Below are positions 20,595 to 29,187 of a stretch of DNA of 55,875 nt, in pieces (the stretch's first letter is position 1; each line of letters starts with the position of its first letter). Source of the stretch: Phycisphaerales bacterium. GTDB lineage: Bacteria > Planctomycetota > Phycisphaerae > Phycisphaerales > UBA1924. The position numbers were made by a program, and so were the translations under genes. The notes beneath the pieces are model-generated. The model made no database searches, was not told the DNA's origin, and saw nothing but the letters and a program-made list of their open reading frames with translations. The DNA is taken from the NCBI GenBank assembly GCA_020850415.1, contig JADZER010000031.1, positions 1-55,875 of the forward strand. The letters are read 5' to 3'.

Positions 20595-21779
20595 TCACTC
20601 CCCCACGGGCTCGACCCCCGCTACATCGGACTCCCGCATCGCCCGCTGCAGAAGGTCGCGCTGCAGCGCCTCCTTATCGGACTCACCGTACGCCTCGATG
20701 ATCCGCTGCACCAGGCTGTGACGAACCACATCCGCCGACTCCAGCGTCACCATCGCCACGCCCCGGACCCGACGCAGACGCCGCGCCGCGTCGATCAGCC
20801 CCGAGTCCAGCGGGTCAGGAAGGTCGATCTGCGTCACATCCCCCGTCACCACCATCTTCGACCCGTGCCCCATCCGCGTCAGGAACATCTTCATCTGCCC
20901 CCGCGTCGTGTTCTGCGCCTCGTCGCAGATGATCATCGCGTTGTTCAGCGTGCGGCCGCGCATGTACGCCAGCGGCACCACCTCGATCACATCGCTCTCC
21001 ATGAACCGCCGGATCTGCCCGTAGTCCATCATGTCGTGCAGCGCGTCAAACAGCGGACGAAGGAACGGGTTCACCTTCGCCTCCAGCCCCCCGGGCAGGA
21101 AGCCCAGCTTCTCCCCCGCCTCCACCGCCGGCCTCGCCAGGATGAGCTTGCTCACCCGCCCGGTCCGCAGCAGGTGCACCGCCGCCGCCACCGCCAGATA
21201 GGTCTTGCCGGTCCCCGCAGGCCCGATCGAGATCGTCAGGTCGTGGTCCCGCACCGCCTCCAAGTAGATGTGCTGGTTCGCCGTCTGCGCCCGCACCGGG
21301 CGCCCGCGCACATACACCTCCAGCCGCCCGTCCCACGGCGCCAGCGCCTCGGCCCCGACCCCCGGCACCTCCCCCGAGATCACCCGCGACGCCGCCGCTG
21401 CCTGCTCGGAGATCAGGTCCAGCACCTGCTGCCGGCTCGGCATCCCCCGGTCCTTCGGGCCCCGGGCGAGTTGGTCGAGCACCGCCTTGGCGGCCGATAC
21501 ATGCGCGGGATCCCCCTGGATCCGCACCACCCCCTCGCGTGAGGCGATGTTGACCCCGAGCGTCTCGCGGAGCATCTTGAGGTGCCGCTCACCGGACCCG
21601 ACCACCGCCAGCCCGGCCGAACCGGGGGGAACTTGAACCGTAATGTCCAACTGCTTCGCACTCCACGACCGTTCGACCCGCCCCGCCCGCACCCAACGCG
21701 GGAGGCCGGGCTCGCCCAGTTCCGGACGCCGGAAGTCTAGCTCCGACCGGCCCCGCCAGCACACAGGTTGTAACTCCAT
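20595..21779 (-). CDS. phoH: PhoH-family ATPase
   Basis: A 394-residue protein. An N-terminal KH-like segment (LAVVGSGERHLKMLRETLGV) is followed by the PhoH P-loop domain: SIGPAGTGKTYLA (Walker A), ILARPAVEAGEKLGFLPG, MIICDEAQNTT (Walker B) and VVTGDVTQIDLP. PhoH proteins are P-loop NTPases linked to RNA metabolism; the exact role is unsettled. The start is taken as the ATG at 21779 (MELQPV); a GTG near 21696 is an alternative. The chosen ATG overlaps the ATG of the divergent lipoprotein gene. The 7TM-HD gene follows after 37 nt, so the two form an operon. Confidence 0.92.
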   Translation of the reverse strand: MELQPVCWRGRSELDFRRPELGEPGLPRWVRAGRVERSWSAKQLDITVQVPPGSAGLAVVGSGERHLKMLRETLGVNIASREGVVRIQGDPAHVSAAKAVLDQLARGPKDRGMPSRQQVLDLISEQAAAASRVISGEVPGVGAEALAPWDGRLEVYVRGRPVRAQTANQHIYLEAVRDHDLTISIGPAGTGKTYLAVAAAVHLLRTGRVSKLILARPAVEAGEKLGFLPGGLEAKVNPFLRPLFDALHDMMDYGQIRRFMESDVIEVVPLAYMRGRTLNNAMIICDEAQNTTRGQMKMFLTRMGHGSKMVVTGDVTQIDLPDPLDSGLIDAARRLRRVRGVAMVTLESADVVRHSLVQRIIEAYGESDKEALQRDLLQRAMRESDVAGVEPVGE

Positions 21780-22230
21780 GTCCAGCAACGCTCTACGCCG
21801 CATCGCCCTCGCCGGTTGCCTCGCCCTCGCCCCGGCCTGGCTTCTCGCGACCGCCGGGTGTTCCCGGGGCGGTGCCAAGGCAATCCCCGAACCCCTGCCG
21901 CACGCCGCCGCCGCCCAGTCCCTGGCCGACTGGGACGATGTCAGGGCCTCCGTCGGGGCAGCGCTCGGGGGCAGCGAGCTGGTCCTGGTCCGCCTCGAGA
22001 CCCCCGACCCCGACCGGCTGGTCTACACACTCCGCACCTCTCGCGACGAGCCGGCCTGCCTGACGGTCCAACGCCTCGACCCGCCGGGCGCCCCCGACCC
22101 CGTCCGCCTGGCCCTCACATGCTCGGTCGGCCGCTTCGGCGACGCGCTCCGGGAGCGCGAGTTCCTCCGCCGCGTCGCCGAACGCCTCGAACAGCTCAAG
22201 GGCGTCGAGGTCGCGCCCATCCGGCGTTAG
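21778..22230 (+). CDS. small lipoprotein of unknown function
   Basis: A 150-residue protein with a signal peptide and lipobox LATAGC (Cys28). The mature part has LVLVRLETPDPDRLVYTLR and CLTVQRLDPP, a mixed alpha/beta pattern, and ends in ERLEQLKGVEVAPIRR. No family is recognised. The gene is divergent from phoH, their ATG codons sharing a CATG tetranucleotide, and convergent with phoR, where the two ends overlap by 4 nt. This tight packing leaves its promoter within the phoH coding region. Confidence 0.72.
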   Translation: MSSNALRRIALAGCLALAPAWLLATAGCSRGGAKAIPEPLPHAAAAQSLADWDDVRASVGAALGGSELVLVRLETPDPDRLVYTLRTSRDEPACLTVQRLDPPGAPDPVRLALTCSVGRFGDALREREFLRRVAERLEQLKGVEVAPIRR

Positions 22231-23636
22231 TCCGACGCCCCGCTCCCACCCGACCCCACGCACCCCGGCAGCTCGACCGTCATCGTCGTCCCCTGCTGCC
22301 AGACCGACTCGACCCGGATCGTCCCGCCCAGCGCACGCAGCGCGTGCTTGACGATCGCGAGCCCCAAACCCGTCCCGCGCCGACGGGAGGAGCCGGTCCT
22401 CGCGCCGTCGGCCTGGTAGAACCGCTCGAAGATCCGCTGCTGCTGCGCCAGCGGGATGCCCATGCCCTTGTCGATCACCTCCAGGCGCGCGTCATACCGG
22501 CGCGAGCCGTCCGCCCCGCGCCAGGTGGCGAGCACCGACCCCCGCACCCGCACCGCCGTGCCCTCGTACGCGAACTTGATCGCGTTGTCGATCAGATTCC
22601 GCAGCACCAGCCGGACCAGCCTCGCGTCGGTCCACGCCGAGCCCAGACGCCCGTCAAGCTCCAGCTCCAGCGATACCCCGCGCTGTGCGCACGCGTCCTG
22701 GAAAAGCTCGCGCAAGTCCGCCGCAAGGTCGCACAGGTCGACCCGCTCGATCGTCGCCTCCGCCTCGGGAGACTCCAGGCTCGAGAGGTCCAGCAGGTCG
22801 CGGCTCAGCTCCTCCAGCCGCTCGGCGTTGCCCGCGATCATCCCCACCAGCCGCTCACGCACCCGCGCGTCGCCGCCGCCGGGGTCCCCGGCAAGCTCAC
22901 GCAGCGTCTCGGCCGCCGTCCGGATCGAGGCCAGCGGCGTCCGCAGCTCGTGCGAGGCGTTGGCCACGAAGTCCGTCTTCAGCTGGAGCGCCGTGGCCTG
23001 CTCGGTCACATCCCGCAGCGTCACCACCACCGCGGGCGGCCGATCGATCGTGAACGGCCCGCCCTCCACCGGCTCGGCCGAGACTTCGACGATCCGGGGA
23101 CCCTCGCTGGTCAGGAGCTTGGCCTGCGCCCGACCGGCCTCGCCCGCCCGCGCCCGGCCCAGCACCGCCAACGCCCGCGAGTCCGGCAGCAGCTGCGCCA
23201 AAGGCTCGCCCAGCAGCACCCCCGCCGACCCCGGCGCCAGCAACGCCAACGCCTGACGGTTCGCCCCCACCACCGACCCGTTCCGGTCCAACGCCAGCAC
23301 CGGCTGATCCACCGAGTCCAGCACCGCCCGGCACGCCCGCGCGTCGTCGCCCGCCGCCGCCAACGCCAAGCGGACCACCTCCGCCGCCCGGTCCGGCCTC
23401 GCCCCCGGTTCCCCGGCCGCCCGGGCCAATTCCCGGAGACGGTCCTCCAACCCCGCACGCACCGAACGCTGCTCCTGCGCGTCGCGGTGCAGCAGCCACC
23501 ACAGCCACACGATCAGACCCGTCGCCGCCAGCCCCGCCACCACCGAGACCCGCGGCATGGTCACCACAATCCACACCGCCACCACCCCCAAGAGGAGCAA
23601 CACCACGGCGGTCAGGGTGGGCGAGCGTTCGGCCAT
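22227..23636 (-). CDS. phoR: PhoR-like sensor histidine kinase
   Basis: A 469-residue protein. Two membrane helices (about residues 7-25 and 30-48) are followed by a PAS domain (about 103-212), a DHp domain with the phospho-accepting His229 in FVANASHELRTPLAS, and an HATPase domain with N box RNLIDNAIKF, G1 DKGMGIP, F box IFERFYQ and G2 RGTGLGLAIVK. Lack of a large periplasmic sensor domain fits PhoR, which senses phosphate through the Pst transporter. Together with the adjacent OmpR-type regulator this is a PhoBR-type pair; no pst or phoU gene is in view, so the phosphate stimulus is inferred. Confidence 0.88.
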   Translation of the reverse strand: MAERSPTLTAVVLLLLGVVAVWIVVTMPRVSVVAGLAATGLIVWLWWLLHRDAQEQRSVRAGLEDRLRELARAAGEPGARPDRAAEVVRLALAAAGDDARACRAVLDSVDQPVLALDRNGSVVGANRQALALLAPGSAGVLLGEPLAQLLPDSRALAVLGRARAGEAGRAQAKLLTSEGPRIVEVSAEPVEGGPFTIDRPPAVVVTLRDVTEQATALQLKTDFVANASHELRTPLASIRTAAETLRELAGDPGGGDARVRERLVGMIAGNAERLEELSRDLLDLSSLESPEAEATIERVDLCDLAADLRELFQDACAQRGVSLELELDGRLGSAWTDARLVRLVLRNLIDNAIKFAYEGTAVRVRGSVLATWRGADGSRRYDARLEVIDKGMGIPLAQQQRIFERFYQADGARTGSSRRRGTGLGLAIVKHALRALGGTIRVESVWQQGTTMTVELPGCVGSGGSGASD

Positions 23637-23723
23637 AGCGGTGGACGGGGACCGTCGGTCTAACCGTCGATCTATAGGTATGGTGCGCGCGGAGGGACAG
23701 CCACCACCCTGAAAGGCACAGGA

Positions 23724-24434
23724 TCAGGTCGCCGTCCCGGTCGACGCGGGCTGCTCGATCCGGTATCCCACCCCACGCACCGTCTCGATCATCCCACCCG
23801 CCTCGCCCAGCTTCCGACGGAGCGCCGTCACATGCACATCGATCGTCCGAGGCGTGACACGCACCCCAGGCCCGATCGCCCGACGCATCAGCTCCTTGCG
23901 GCTCAGCACCGTCCCCCGGCCCTCGATCAGGCATGCCAGCAGCCGGAACTCGGTCAGCGTCAGTTTGACCTCCTCGTTGTCGACCGTCACCCGGTGGGTA
24001 TCGGTCCGAATCTCCACCGGCCCGGCCCGGAGCTCGGCGCTCCGCGGCTCGGCGGCCTGCGACCGGCGCAGCACCGTCTCGATCCGCGCGAGCAGCACCC
24101 CCAGGCTGAACGGCTTGGTCACATAATCGTCCGCCCCGGCAGTGAGGCCCACCACCTCGTCGGCCTCGGTCGCCTTGGCGGTCAGCATGATGATCGGGAT
24201 GCCCGCCGTTGCCGGGTCCACCCGAAGGCGCTGGGCCACCTCGATCCCCGTCAGCTCCGGCAGCATGATGTCCAGGAGGATCAGATCGGGGACGATCTCC
24301 CCGGCCCGGGCGAGGCCCGACCGGCCGTCGTGGGCCTGGTGGGGCTCATACCCGGCCCGCTCGAGATTCAGCGCGACAAGTTCGGCGAGGTCCCGCTCGT
24401 CCTCGATGATCAGGATTCTTTTGGAGTCGCTCAT
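23724..24434 (-). CDS. phoB: PhoB-like response regulator
   Basis: A 236-residue OmpR-family regulator. The receiver domain has acidic residues Glu11-Asp12, phospho-acceptor Asp55 (LILLDIMLPE), Thr85 (MLTAKA) and Lys107 (DDYVTKPFS). The C-terminal winged helix has LTLTEFRLLACLIEGRG and RTIDVHVTALRRKLGE, as in PhoB. The ATG at 24434 starts the receiver domain directly; an in-frame extension upstream lacks any domain. The gene precedes phoR by 87 nt and is divergent from the porin array, which makes those porins plausible targets. Confidence 0.9.
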   Translation of the reverse strand: MSDSKRILIIEDERDLAELVALNLERAGYEPHQAHDGRSGLARAGEIVPDLILLDIMLPELTGIEVAQRLRVDPATAGIPIIMLTAKATEADEVVGLTAGADDYVTKPFSLGVLLARIETVLRRSQAAEPRSAELRAGPVEIRTDTHRVTVDNEEVKLTLTEFRLLACLIEGRGTVLSRKELMRRAIGPGVRVTPRTIDVHVTALRRKLGEAGGMIETVRGVGYRIEQPASTGTAT

Positions 24435-24978
24435 GCGGAATCGTCCCGTGGCGGCGGAGGGATCGGTCCCGGGGCTTGAGCCGGGTAGAGGAGAATAGCG
24501 CCAAAGCCCGGTTTTTAGGCCCGGAGTGCGCTCGGATTGCGCGAAGTCACTGATTTGTTCGGTATTTGACTGGCTTTCGTCCCGGACGCGCATGTTCCGC
24601 CAAACCCAGGGGAACCGGCTGGACTGCGGGAGTTTGCAAGTAAATACTAGCGTCGCCCAATGGGCGTCGCCGATAACGCGAGTAGACCCGGCAGAACAAG
24701 GCCAGGGGACGGACCCCGGGCCGACTGGACAATCGAGAACCGCAGTGCTACAAGTTAGTCCTCGCTCAGTTGCCTGAGCACTCGGACGGCCGACATGTAT
24801 CGAGAATCGCGGGGAGTCGTCTGAGTCTCACACGCTTCCCCCCGCACAAAAACACGAGTTTCAGAATCGTCGGGTCACGGTGATCCGGCGCGACCGGAAG
24901 CAGGTCAAGACGGATTCAGGAAACACGGGGCGCTTCTTCTTCACGCGTTCCCAGACTTGCGAGTAAGGAGCCACAGAA
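24435..24978 (+). other. long divergent intergenic region, phoB / porin 1
   Basis: This 544-nt stretch has lower GC than its surroundings and no convincing gene. It must hold the promoters of phoB (leftward) and of the first porin (rightward). I see TTGACT near 24566 and AT-richer segments around 24640-24660, but no clear -35/-10 pair and no obvious Pho box. A good ribosome binding site, AAGGAG (24965-24970), precedes the porin ATG by 8 nt. An imperfect palindrome is listed separately. Confidence 0.6.
24758..24786. promoter_or_regulatory. imperfect palindrome upstream of porin 1
   Basis: GCTCAG (24764-24769) and CTGAGC (24774-24779) flank a TTGC loop, extended outward by GTCC and GGAC. The palindrome lies about 195 nt before the porin start. 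It could be an operator or an RNA hairpin in a long 5' leader; nothing distinguishes these. Confidence 0.3.
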
Positions 24979-26247
24979 ATGAATCGGACCAGGATGCTTG
25001 CTGTGCTTGCTGGGGCGGCCATGAGCGCTGGCGTTGCCACCGCCCAGACCGCCAACAACGCGGCGTTGGAGCGTGAGCTCCTCGCCGACGCTGGCGCCCG
25101 CGCCAGCTTCCAGGCTGGCGGAACCGCCGGCCACGACGGATCGTTCTTCCTCCAGGACGCCGCCGGGAACAACCGCCTCGAGATCGGCGGCTACACCCAG
25201 TTCCGCTACACCCTCAACAACCGCGACACCAGCGGCGCCGATGAGGATCTCACCAACGGCTTCGACATGGTCCGCACCGCCCTCGAGTTCGGCGGCAATG
25301 TCGGCAACCCGAACCTCGGGTACTACATCCGCGGCTACTTCGACACCGCCGACAGCGGCTCGTTCAGCCTCAACGACGCCTACGGCACCTACACCTTCGA
25401 CAACGGCCTGACCATGGTCTGGGGCCAGTTCCTCGCCCCCGTGCTCCGCGAGCGCAATGTCGACGAGCGCTACCAGCTCGCCGCCGACCGCTCCATCACC
25501 GGCGACACCTTCGACCCCGGCTACACCCAGGGCGTCGCGTTCGCCTACACCGCCGATAACTTCAAGTTCATCGGCTCGGCCAACGACGGTGCCTCGACCG
25601 CCAACACCCCCTACTACAGCTCGTCCGAGAACGACTGGGCCCTCACCGGCCGCGTCGAGTTCAAGTGGTCCGGCGACTGGGCCCAGTTCGACGACTTCAC
25701 CAGCTGGCGCGGCACCGACGGCTACGCCGGCATGCTCGGCGCTGGCGTCCACTGGGAGACCAGCGGCGACACCGACGCCGACCCCGGCACCGTGACCACC
25801 GGCGCCACCGGCCCCGGCGACCTCATCCTCTACACCGTCGATGTCTCCGTCGAGGGCAACGGCTGGAACGCCTTCGGCGCCTTCATCGGCCGCACCATCG
25901 ACCCCGAGAGCGCCTCGGACTCGACCGATGACTTCGGCGCGGTCGCCCAGGCCGGCGTCTTCCTCTCCGACAACTGGGAGCTCTTCGGCCGCTGGGACTC
26001 CATCTTCCCCGACGACGACTCCACCTCCGGTGATGACTACCACACCATCACCTTCGGCGGCAACTACTACTTCTTCCCCGGCAGCCATGTCGCCAAGTTC
26101 ACCGCGGATGTCCAGTGGGCACTCGAGGACCAGACCGGCGCTTCGGCCGTCGCTGGCTTCTCCGCCCCCGACCAGTCCACCGGCCTGCTGACCGCCGCCA
26201 CCGACGATCAGTGGATGCTCCGCCTCCAGATGCAGCTGGTCTTCTAA
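24979..26247 (+). CDS. porin O/P-family outer-membrane porin, paralogue 1
   Basis: A 422-residue protein. Signal peptide (about 1-22, ending VATAQ), a short helical stretch ALERELLADAGARASFQ, then a beta-barrel opening with RLEIGGYTQFRYTLNNRD and DEDLTNGFDMVRT. Further family marks are WGQFLAPVLRE, YQLAADRS and the C-terminal alternation ending LQMQLVF, with the terminal Phe used by the BAM machinery. Porin O/P relatives in Pseudomonas are phosphate/pyrophosphate channels; the neighbouring phoBR supports an anion role. It has a clear Shine-Dalgarno sequence. First of three tandem copies. Confidence 0.87.
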   Translation: MNRTRMLAVLAGAAMSAGVATAQTANNAALERELLADAGARASFQAGGTAGHDGSFFLQDAAGNNRLEIGGYTQFRYTLNNRDTSGADEDLTNGFDMVRTALEFGGNVGNPNLGYYIRGYFDTADSGSFSLNDAYGTYTFDNGLTMVWGQFLAPVLRERNVDERYQLAADRSITGDTFDPGYTQGVAFAYTADNFKFIGSANDGASTANTPYYSSSENDWALTGRVEFKWSGDWAQFDDFTSWRGTDGYAGMLGAGVHWETSGDTDADPGTVTTGATGPGDLILYTVDVSVEGNGWNAFGAFIGRTIDPESASDSTDDFGAVAQAGVFLSDNWELFGRWDSIFPDDDSTSGDDYHTITFGGNYYFFPGSHVAKFTADVQWALEDQTGASAVAGFSAPDQSTGLLTAATDDQWMLRLQMQLVF

Positions 26248-26277
26248 GCCAAGACCCGCCAATCACGCATCAACCAG

Positions 26278-26312
26278 CCGGCCGCCCCTCGGGGCGGCCG
26301 GTTGTCTTTTTG
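26278..26312 (+). terminator. intrinsic terminator after porin 1
   Basis: An 11-bp perfect inverted repeat (CCGGCCGCCCC 26278-26288 with GGGGCGGCCGG 26291-26301) is followed by TTGTCTTTTT. It lies 30 nt after the porin 1 stop, so each porin is probably transcribed separately. Confidence 0.85.
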
Positions 26313-26483
26313 TCCGCGATCACGCCCACCGCACGCCATGCCCCGCCCACACCCACCAGACTTTGCGCACTCTTGACCGTATCAACATGGATCTCTAGCC
26401 GAATCTGAATAGGCTGCGGCTCCCCCGGCGGGAACGGCCGCACGCCGGGGCTCCCCACCAACAGGCCGACGGAGCCCGCACCA

Positions 26484-27719
26484 GTGAACAGCACCACCCA
26501 CTCCTGCCTGGCGATCTCGCTCATCGCCGGCGCCGCCCTCGCCGGCGGAACCGACGCCCTGGAGCGAGAGCTCCTCGCCGACGCCGGCGCCCGCACCAGC
26601 TTCCAGGCCGGCGCCACCGCCGGCCACGACGGCAAGTTCTTCCTCGCCTCCGCCGACGGCGCCTACCGCCTCAATGTCACCGGCCAGGTGCAGTTCCGAT
26701 ACAACCTCAACAGCCGCGACACCACCGCGCCCGACGAGGACCTCTCCAACGGCTTCTCCGCCCGTCGCACCAAGCTCGGCTTCGAGGGCGTCGTCGCCGA
26801 CGAGTTCGATTTCAAGATCGTCGGCGCCTTCGACCGCGACGGCGGCGCCTTCGAGCTCGAGGACGCCATCCTCTCCCGCGAGTTCGACAACGGGATCCAG
26901 CTCACCTGGGGCCAGTTCAAGAGCCCCTTCATGCGCGAGGAGAGCACCTCCAGCTCCGTCCAGCTCGCCGCCGACCGCTCGGCCATGAACGAGGTCTTCA
27001 ACCAGGACCGCACCCAGGGCGTCCAGCTCGGCTACGAGGGCGACCAGTTCCGCGTCATGGGCATGGTCTCCGACGGCTTCAAGACCCCCAACACCCCCTA
27101 CTACGCCACCGCCGAGTCCGATGTCGCCCTCACCGGGCGCGTCGAGCTCAAGCTCGGCGATGCAGCCTGGAAGATCCACAAGGACTTCACCAGCTTCCGA
27201 GAGGGCGCGACCGGCGCACTCATCGGCGCCGCCCTCCACTGGCAGACCATGGGCGAGACCGCCAACACCGACTCCTTCGGCGGCACCGCCCCCACCGACG
27301 CCGACATGGTCAGCTACACCATCGACGCCGGCTACGAGGGCGGCGGCTGGAACCTCTTCGGCGCCTTCGTCGGACGCAACTCCGACACCTCCGGCGGGCC
27401 CGACTACGACGACTTCGGCGCGATGCTCCAGGGCGGCGTCTTCCTCACCGACCGCTGGGAGCTCTTCGGACGCTGGGACGCCGTCTTCCCCGACGACTCC
27501 CGCTCCGCCGGCGAGGACTTCCACACCCTCACCGTCGGCGCCAACCACTACTTCTTCCCCGGCAGCCACGCCGCCAAGTTCACCGCCGACATGCAGTGGT
27601 TCCTCGACGACCAGGCCGGCAGCGGCTCGATCGTCAGGGTCAACGAGGGCATCGGCCTGGCCCCCACCAGCGAGGACGATCAGCTGAGCTTCCGCCTCCA
27701 GATGCAGCTGCTCTTCTGA
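26484..27719 (+). CDS. porin O/P-family outer-membrane porin, paralogue 2
   Basis: A 411-residue protein starting at GTG (26484), with GGAG 9 nt upstream. Short signal peptide (IAGAALAGG), then the family-specific LERELLADAGARTSFQ, RLNVTGQVQFRYNLNSRD and DEDLSNGFSARRTKL. It has WGQFKSPFMREE, VQLAADRS and a terminal RLQMQLLF. Compared with paralogue 1, the barrel loops differ (FDRDGGAFELEDAI against the shorter loop there), so the copies are diverged rather than recent duplicates. Likely an outer-membrane diffusion channel. Confidence 0.86.
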   Translation: MNSTTHSCLAISLIAGAALAGGTDALERELLADAGARTSFQAGATAGHDGKFFLASADGAYRLNVTGQVQFRYNLNSRDTTAPDEDLSNGFSARRTKLGFEGVVADEFDFKIVGAFDRDGGAFELEDAILSREFDNGIQLTWGQFKSPFMREESTSSSVQLAADRSAMNEVFNQDRTQGVQLGYEGDQFRVMGMVSDGFKTPNTPYYATAESDVALTGRVELKLGDAAWKIHKDFTSFREGATGALIGAALHWQTMGETANTDSFGGTAPTDADMVSYTIDAGYEGGGWNLFGAFVGRNSDTSGGPDYDDFGAMLQGGVFLTDRWELFGRWDAVFPDDSRSAGEDFHTLTVGANHYFFPGSHAAKFTADMQWFLDDQAGSGSIVRVNEGIGLAPTSEDDQLSFRLQMQLLF

Positions 27720-27776
27720 GCCCGCGCCTCGCGACATCCAGAGCACCCCGCCCCAACCCCAAGGGGCGAGCATCCG

Positions 27777-27813
27777 AGCCCGGGGCGTGATCCTGACACG
27801 CCCCGGGCTTATT
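27777..27813 (+). terminator. strong hairpin after porin 2
   Basis: A 13-bp perfect stem (AGCCCGGGGCGTG 27777-27789 with CACGCCCCGGGCT 27797-27809) has a 7-nt loop and is followed by TATTCG. The T-rich tail is weak, but position between porins 2 and 3 fits a terminator. Confidence 0.7.
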
Positions 27814-27899
27814 CGCGCCGCCGCACGCCAAGTGTCGCCGCCCCACCAGCTCGCACCTATCATCACTCCCCACCACAACGCAGCCGGTGGAGTATCGAA

Positions 27900-29138
27900 A
27901 TGACCGGCTCGTCCTGCCTCCCCTGGATCGCCGCGGCGGTCTGCCCCCTCGCCGCCGCCACATCCAACGCCGACAGCGACCGCGCCCTCCTCGCCGACGC
28001 CGCGGCCAGGGTCAGCTTTCAGCAGGCCCCCACCGCCGGCCACGACGGCAAGTTCTTCCTCGCCTCCGCCTCCGGCGACTCGCGACTCGAGATCGGCGCC
28101 CTCACCCAGTTCCGCTACACCGTCAACCTCCGCGACACCGCCCCGGCCGACAAGGACCTGACCAACGGCTTCGACTTCCGGCGCGCCAAGCTCTTCCTCG
28201 GCGGCAAGCTCCCCCGCGACACCACCTTCTACCTCCAGGGCGGCTTCGGCATCAGCGGCGGCGACTTCAGCTTCGAGTTCGCCCAGATGAACCACAAGCT
28301 CGGCGAGCACCTCACCGTCACCTGGGGGCAGTTCAAGATGCCCTTCCTCCAGGAGGAACTCGTCAGCGAGAAGATGCTCCTCGCCGCCGACCGCTCCATC
28401 ATGCACGCGGTCTTCACCGCCGGCTTCGACCACGGCGTCATGCTCTGCTACGAGGCCGACCGCTGGGGCCTCTCCGCCGCCGCCTCCGACGGCGCGGGCA
28501 CCGCCAACACGGCCTACTACAGCCCCACCGAGGCCGACTGGGCCCTCACCGCCCGCGCCCAGTACCGGCTCGGCGACGCCCCCTGGGGCGCCTACTACGC
28601 CTTCAACTCCTTCCGCGAAACCCCCACCGGCGCCATGGCCGGCGCCGCCCTCCACTGGCAGACCGCCGGCGACACCGGCAACACCCTCACCTTCGCCGGC
28701 ACACCCGGCGCCGACACCGACATGCTCGCCTACACCGCCGACCTTCTCTACAAGGGCGGCGGGTGGAGCCTCTACGGCGCCCTCGTCGGTCGCACCACCG
28801 ACACCGACGGCCTGCCCGCCTACGACGACTTCGGCGCCATCGCCCAGGGCTCGCTCTTCGTCACCGATCGCGACGAACTCTTCGCCCGCTGGGACGCGGT
28901 CTTCCCCGACGACGACCGCGGCGCCGGCGAGGACTTCCACACCCTCACCGTCGGCGCCTCGCACTACTTCTTCCCCGGAAGCTACGCCGCACGCCTCACC
29001 GCCGACCTGCAGTGGTACCCCGAAGACCAGTCCGGCAGCAGCAGCCTGATCCGCGCCCCCTCCGCGGCCAGCCAACTCCTGCCCGACCCCGAGGGCGACC
29101 AGGCGTGCCTGCGGATCCAGATGCAGCTGCTGTTCTGA
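27900..29138 (+). CDS. porin O/P-family outer-membrane porin, paralogue 3
   Basis: A 412-residue protein starting at the ATG at 27900 with a short signal peptide (PLAAATSNA). It keeps the family order: RALLADAAARVSFQ, TAGHDGKFFLASASG, RLEIGALTQFRYTVNLRD, LTNGFDFRRAKLF, WGQFKMPFLQEE, LLAADRS, and a C-terminal RIQMQLLF. Closest by eye to the fourth copy at 49750 (both have FNRAK/FRRAKL and an HAVF/HYVF segment). Its stop is 49 nt from the convergent ACP-like gene. Confidence 0.86.
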   Translation: MTGSSCLPWIAAAVCPLAAATSNADSDRALLADAAARVSFQQAPTAGHDGKFFLASASGDSRLEIGALTQFRYTVNLRDTAPADKDLTNGFDFRRAKLFLGGKLPRDTTFYLQGGFGISGGDFSFEFAQMNHKLGEHLTVTWGQFKMPFLQEELVSEKMLLAADRSIMHAVFTAGFDHGVMLCYEADRWGLSAAASDGAGTANTAYYSPTEADWALTARAQYRLGDAPWGAYYAFNSFRETPTGAMAGAALHWQTAGDTGNTLTFAGTPGADTDMLAYTADLLYKGGGWSLYGALVGRTTDTDGLPAYDDFGAIAQGSLFVTDRDELFARWDAVFPDDDRGAGEDFHTLTVGASHYFFPGSYAARLTADLQWYPEDQSGSSSLIRAPSAASQLLPDPEGDQACLRIQMQLLF

Positions 29139-29187
29139 ATCGAGCCTGCGGCCCAGCCCCGCACACCGCGCGGCATCCGACGCGGGC

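Noticed and set aside
24526..24777. 83-codon open frame in the phoB/porin intergenic region
   Set aside because: No ribosome binding site, no recognisable composition or domain, and the region is expected to be regulatory.
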